From assembly GCA_963833505.1 (NCBI GenBank), contig CAWHYG010000006.1, positions 310,001 through 374,000 of the forward strand: a DNA stretch of 64,000 bases, in the 5' to 3' direction. The number at the start of each line of letters is the position of its first letter. Position 1 is the stretch's first letter. Source of the DNA: CAWHYG01 sp963833505 (GTDB lineage: Bacteria > Eisenbacteria > RBG-16-71-46 > CAIMUX01). A program made the translations under genes and the position numbers. Of the stretch, positions 63,401 to 64,000 are shown one piece after another. The notes beneath the pieces are model-generated. The model worked only from the letters and a program-made list of their open reading frames with translations, searched no databases and had not been told where the DNA came from.

Positions 63401-63535
63401 ACCGTGACGGCGCACGTCAACGGCCCGGACGCGGCCGACTACGTCTTCACCAGCGCGCTCTCGGCGCAGCTCATGAAAGCCCTGGCGCCCGATCTCCTGC
63501 CGATGGTTTCGAAGCCGGCGGAACCAGGGAGCTGA
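60458..63535 (+). CDS. Class A penicillin-binding protein (GT51 transglycosylase/transpeptidase), long variant
   Basis: A 1025-residue bifunctional peptidoglycan synthase with one N-terminal helix (about residues 46-66). The GT51 domain (about residues 160-330) has TSLLYLENRALLDQGHPFRNP with the catalytic Glu and AQPGGSTLATQIEKFRHS. Transpeptidase motifs are SxxK in GSTAK (Ser517), SxN in HSVN (Ser623) and GKTGTG (Lys942). The SxN to KTG distance is about 320 residues, far more than in E. coli PBP1b, through a helical insert. The GGST...EKFRHS form matches a less-studied subgroup of long PBPs. The start is uncertain; ATG 60485 is an alternative. Confidence 0.85.
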   Translation: MPGPGADKGMEALEENRSTDGRARRGAAGPSSGRQRLVRAGFLLLPFAVLVAAVLFETSTSTLQSWILHREAARLTWSIAPGPSDRIRFPTTGPFDLRRGYVGLPDITKRLEDHNSRIAAQARMSPPMLSLMDHGLYPVYPEKTQAGLLILDREARPLYHTSLPERVYPSYDAIPPLVVTSLLYLENRALLDQGHPFRNPAVEWDRLIKATLDFALNHIGLHRAQPGGSTLATQIEKFRHSNEGRTDTAGDKVRQMLEASLRAYRDGRNTQGARRRIILDYVNSVPLAARSDYGEIQGLKDGLWVWYGADPARVDRILASPLDVAGAAAWGPAFREVLSLFIAQRRPSEFLLGGHHGLDREINSNLRLLARAGMISPEERDATLRARLDFRRSSVSRILPSFAEAKATNAIRARLLTLTGLTSFYDLDRLDLTVASTIDAATQKRVTRTLERLRLPSVADSLGLRGPQLLVHGDPGGVIYSFDLYEHTNGGNVLRVQADNLNQPLDINEGVKLELGSTAKLRTLCNYLGIIGDLHADMAGKPRSEIARGAVLDDDPIRKWAAGFLSTSPDTTLPAMLTGALNRTYSANPGEAFYTGGGLHVFQNFEHQEDDQTYTVRDGLVHSVNLVYIRLLRDIVRYYRDELPAWQNGILETESNPERAEYLAKFADKEGKEFLWGFYKKYKGLKPDEQLRALVEGIQPTPKRLAVIFRTVRPDATLDRFTAFLRASLPSGAPSSELTAQLYDEYAPGRFGLDDLGYLARVHPLELWLLEYLNQHPGANWKDVSDAGRDQRQEVYSWLFKSHRKAAQDKRIRDLLEEEAFERIHDAWVKLGYPFDRLVPSYATAIGSSADKPVALADLMGILVNDGMRYPLERLEQLRFAEGTPFETVFEADGAQPERVMRPEAARLIRSALFDVVGQGTAIRAKGALTLPNGSVIPIGGKTGTGDNRYETFAPGGRLISSKVINRTATFVFLIGDRFFGTVTAHVNGPDAADYVFTSALSAQLMKALAPDLLPMVSKPAEPGS

Positions 63536-63590
63536 GCCGGGCGACCGCCGCGAGGAAGCTCCGGGGATGGCAGCCGGCTGCCGCCCTCGC

Positions 63591-63665
63591 CGGATCAGGA
63601 TCCGCCGGGCCGTCCAACTTCCGCCTTCACCGGATCAGGATCCACCGGGCCGTCCGGCTTCCGGA
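63591..63665. repeat. 40-nt direct repeat at the 3' end of the edge gene
   Basis: CGGATCAGGA occurs at 63591 and 63631 within longer matching stretches (for example CCGGGCCGTCC in both). One copy codes for the last residues of the edge gene; the other lies past its stop. Confidence 0.75.
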
Positions 63666-64000
63666 CGGCGCGTCCATCCTCACCCAGTAGCTCCCGCTCG
63701 CCAACCCGTGCCCGCCCGTGGACTGGACGTCCCACTGGAACCGCCGCACGCCGGCGCCGAGTCCCGACAGGGTCCGTCGCGCCGCCTCCCGTCCCTGCGC
63801 GTCCAACAGGCGCAGCAGGACGTCGCCGCTCTTTGGCAACGCCAGGGTCAGGTTCATCACGCCAGTGCCCGGGTTCGGAAGCGCCTGGAGCGCGGGAGAC
63901 GCCGGAGCCATCGCCACGGCCGAGACCGGACAGCCCGGGCGGACAACCGGTTCAGTCCGCCCGCAGGCCGTCGTCCACGATCCGCCGACGGAGACGGACC
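63627..64000 (-). CDS. C-terminal end of a secreted protein with FlgD-Ig-like sorting domain (partial)
   Basis: The reading frame stays open to the right edge of the window, so at least 123 residues of a larger protein are seen. The last 85 residues have the same pattern as the ends of the FG-GAP and metalloprotease proteins: LPNPGTG, a LLDAQGREAARR strand, GSYWVRMD and a terminal RWILIR. This is probably the signal for export or surface attachment. The body of the protein lies outside the window. Confidence 0.75.
   Translation of the reverse strand, partial: SVSVGGSWTTACGRTEPVVRPGCPVSAVAMAPASPALQALPNPGTGVMNLTLALPKSGDVLLRLLDAQGREAARRTLSGLGAGVRRFQWDVQSTGGHGLASGSYWVRMDAPSGSRTARWILIR

Noticed and set aside
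61637..63415. 592-codon open frame on the minus strand
   Set aside because: It is antisense to the PBP gene, whose catalytic motifs are intact.

Overview
This is a GC-rich bacterial segment with densely packed genes. The mix suggests a Gram-negative, aerobic member of the FCB/Eisenbacteria-like lineages. The signs are large secreted proteins ending in FlgD-Ig-like sorting domains (11476-14946, 15101-17965 and the right-edge fragment), FG-GAP repeats, GACCL-type cysteine repeats, a TlpA domain fused to a putative outer-membrane barrel, and a full 13-gene-type respiratory complex I. The phylum call is inference. No rRNA, insertion sequence, prophage, integrase or CRISPR array was seen.

Layout. 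257-8321 (minus strand): a housekeeping and envelope cluster divIVA - punA - dksA-like - lspA - rluD - STAS - rsbW-like (frameshifted) - ruvX - mltG - secreted Cys-repeat protein - DUF3098-like - tRNA-Val. 8685-22725 (plus): fbp, a GT87-like membrane glycosyltransferase, a 14-repeat FG-GAP protein, a zincin metalloprotease, a repeat-bearing GT39-like membrane protein and the TlpA-barrel fusion. 22798-23480: an AbrB/Doc toxin-antitoxin module with a near-consensus promoter. 23514-26862 (minus): serpin (frameshifted) and a long-chain acyl-CoA ligase. 27306-29944 (plus): two coupled GT4 glycosyltransferases. 30164-31887 (minus): Nudix hydrolase and a lipoprotein. 47188-32064 (minus): complex I operon nuoA-B-CD-E-F-G-H-I-J-K-L-M-N followed by a HAD phosphatase. 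47765-55179: aldo/keto reductase, dienelactone hydrolase (minus), acetyl-CoA synthetase (frameshifted), a long eukaryote-like GMP synthase and a GT39-like protein. 55151-64000: 6-phosphogluconolactonase (minus), a three-PAS histidine kinase with a CheY-like regulator, threonine dehydrogenase, an unusually long class A PBP, and the C-terminus of another secreted protein at the edge (minus).

Two features stand out. First, short tandem repeats (27, 33, 39, 42, 45, 51 and 66 nt) sit in frame inside otherwise conserved, unrelated proteins: NuoL, NuoM, 6-phosphogluconolactonase, a GT4 enzyme, a GT39-like protein, a histidine kinase and a metalloprotease. Related-looking arrays lie between genes, where some periods are not multiples of three (26 and 40 nt). 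Second, three conserved genes (rsbW-like, serpin, acs) are each broken by one base, and restoring that base gives a textbook product. This could be consensus error in an assembled genome or recent gene decay.

Functionally the window combines respiration (complex I), acetate activation, sugar and pentose metabolism (fbp, pgl), purine metabolism (guaA, punA), envelope construction (mltG, lspA, PBP, several glycosyltransferases) and a secreted proteome.
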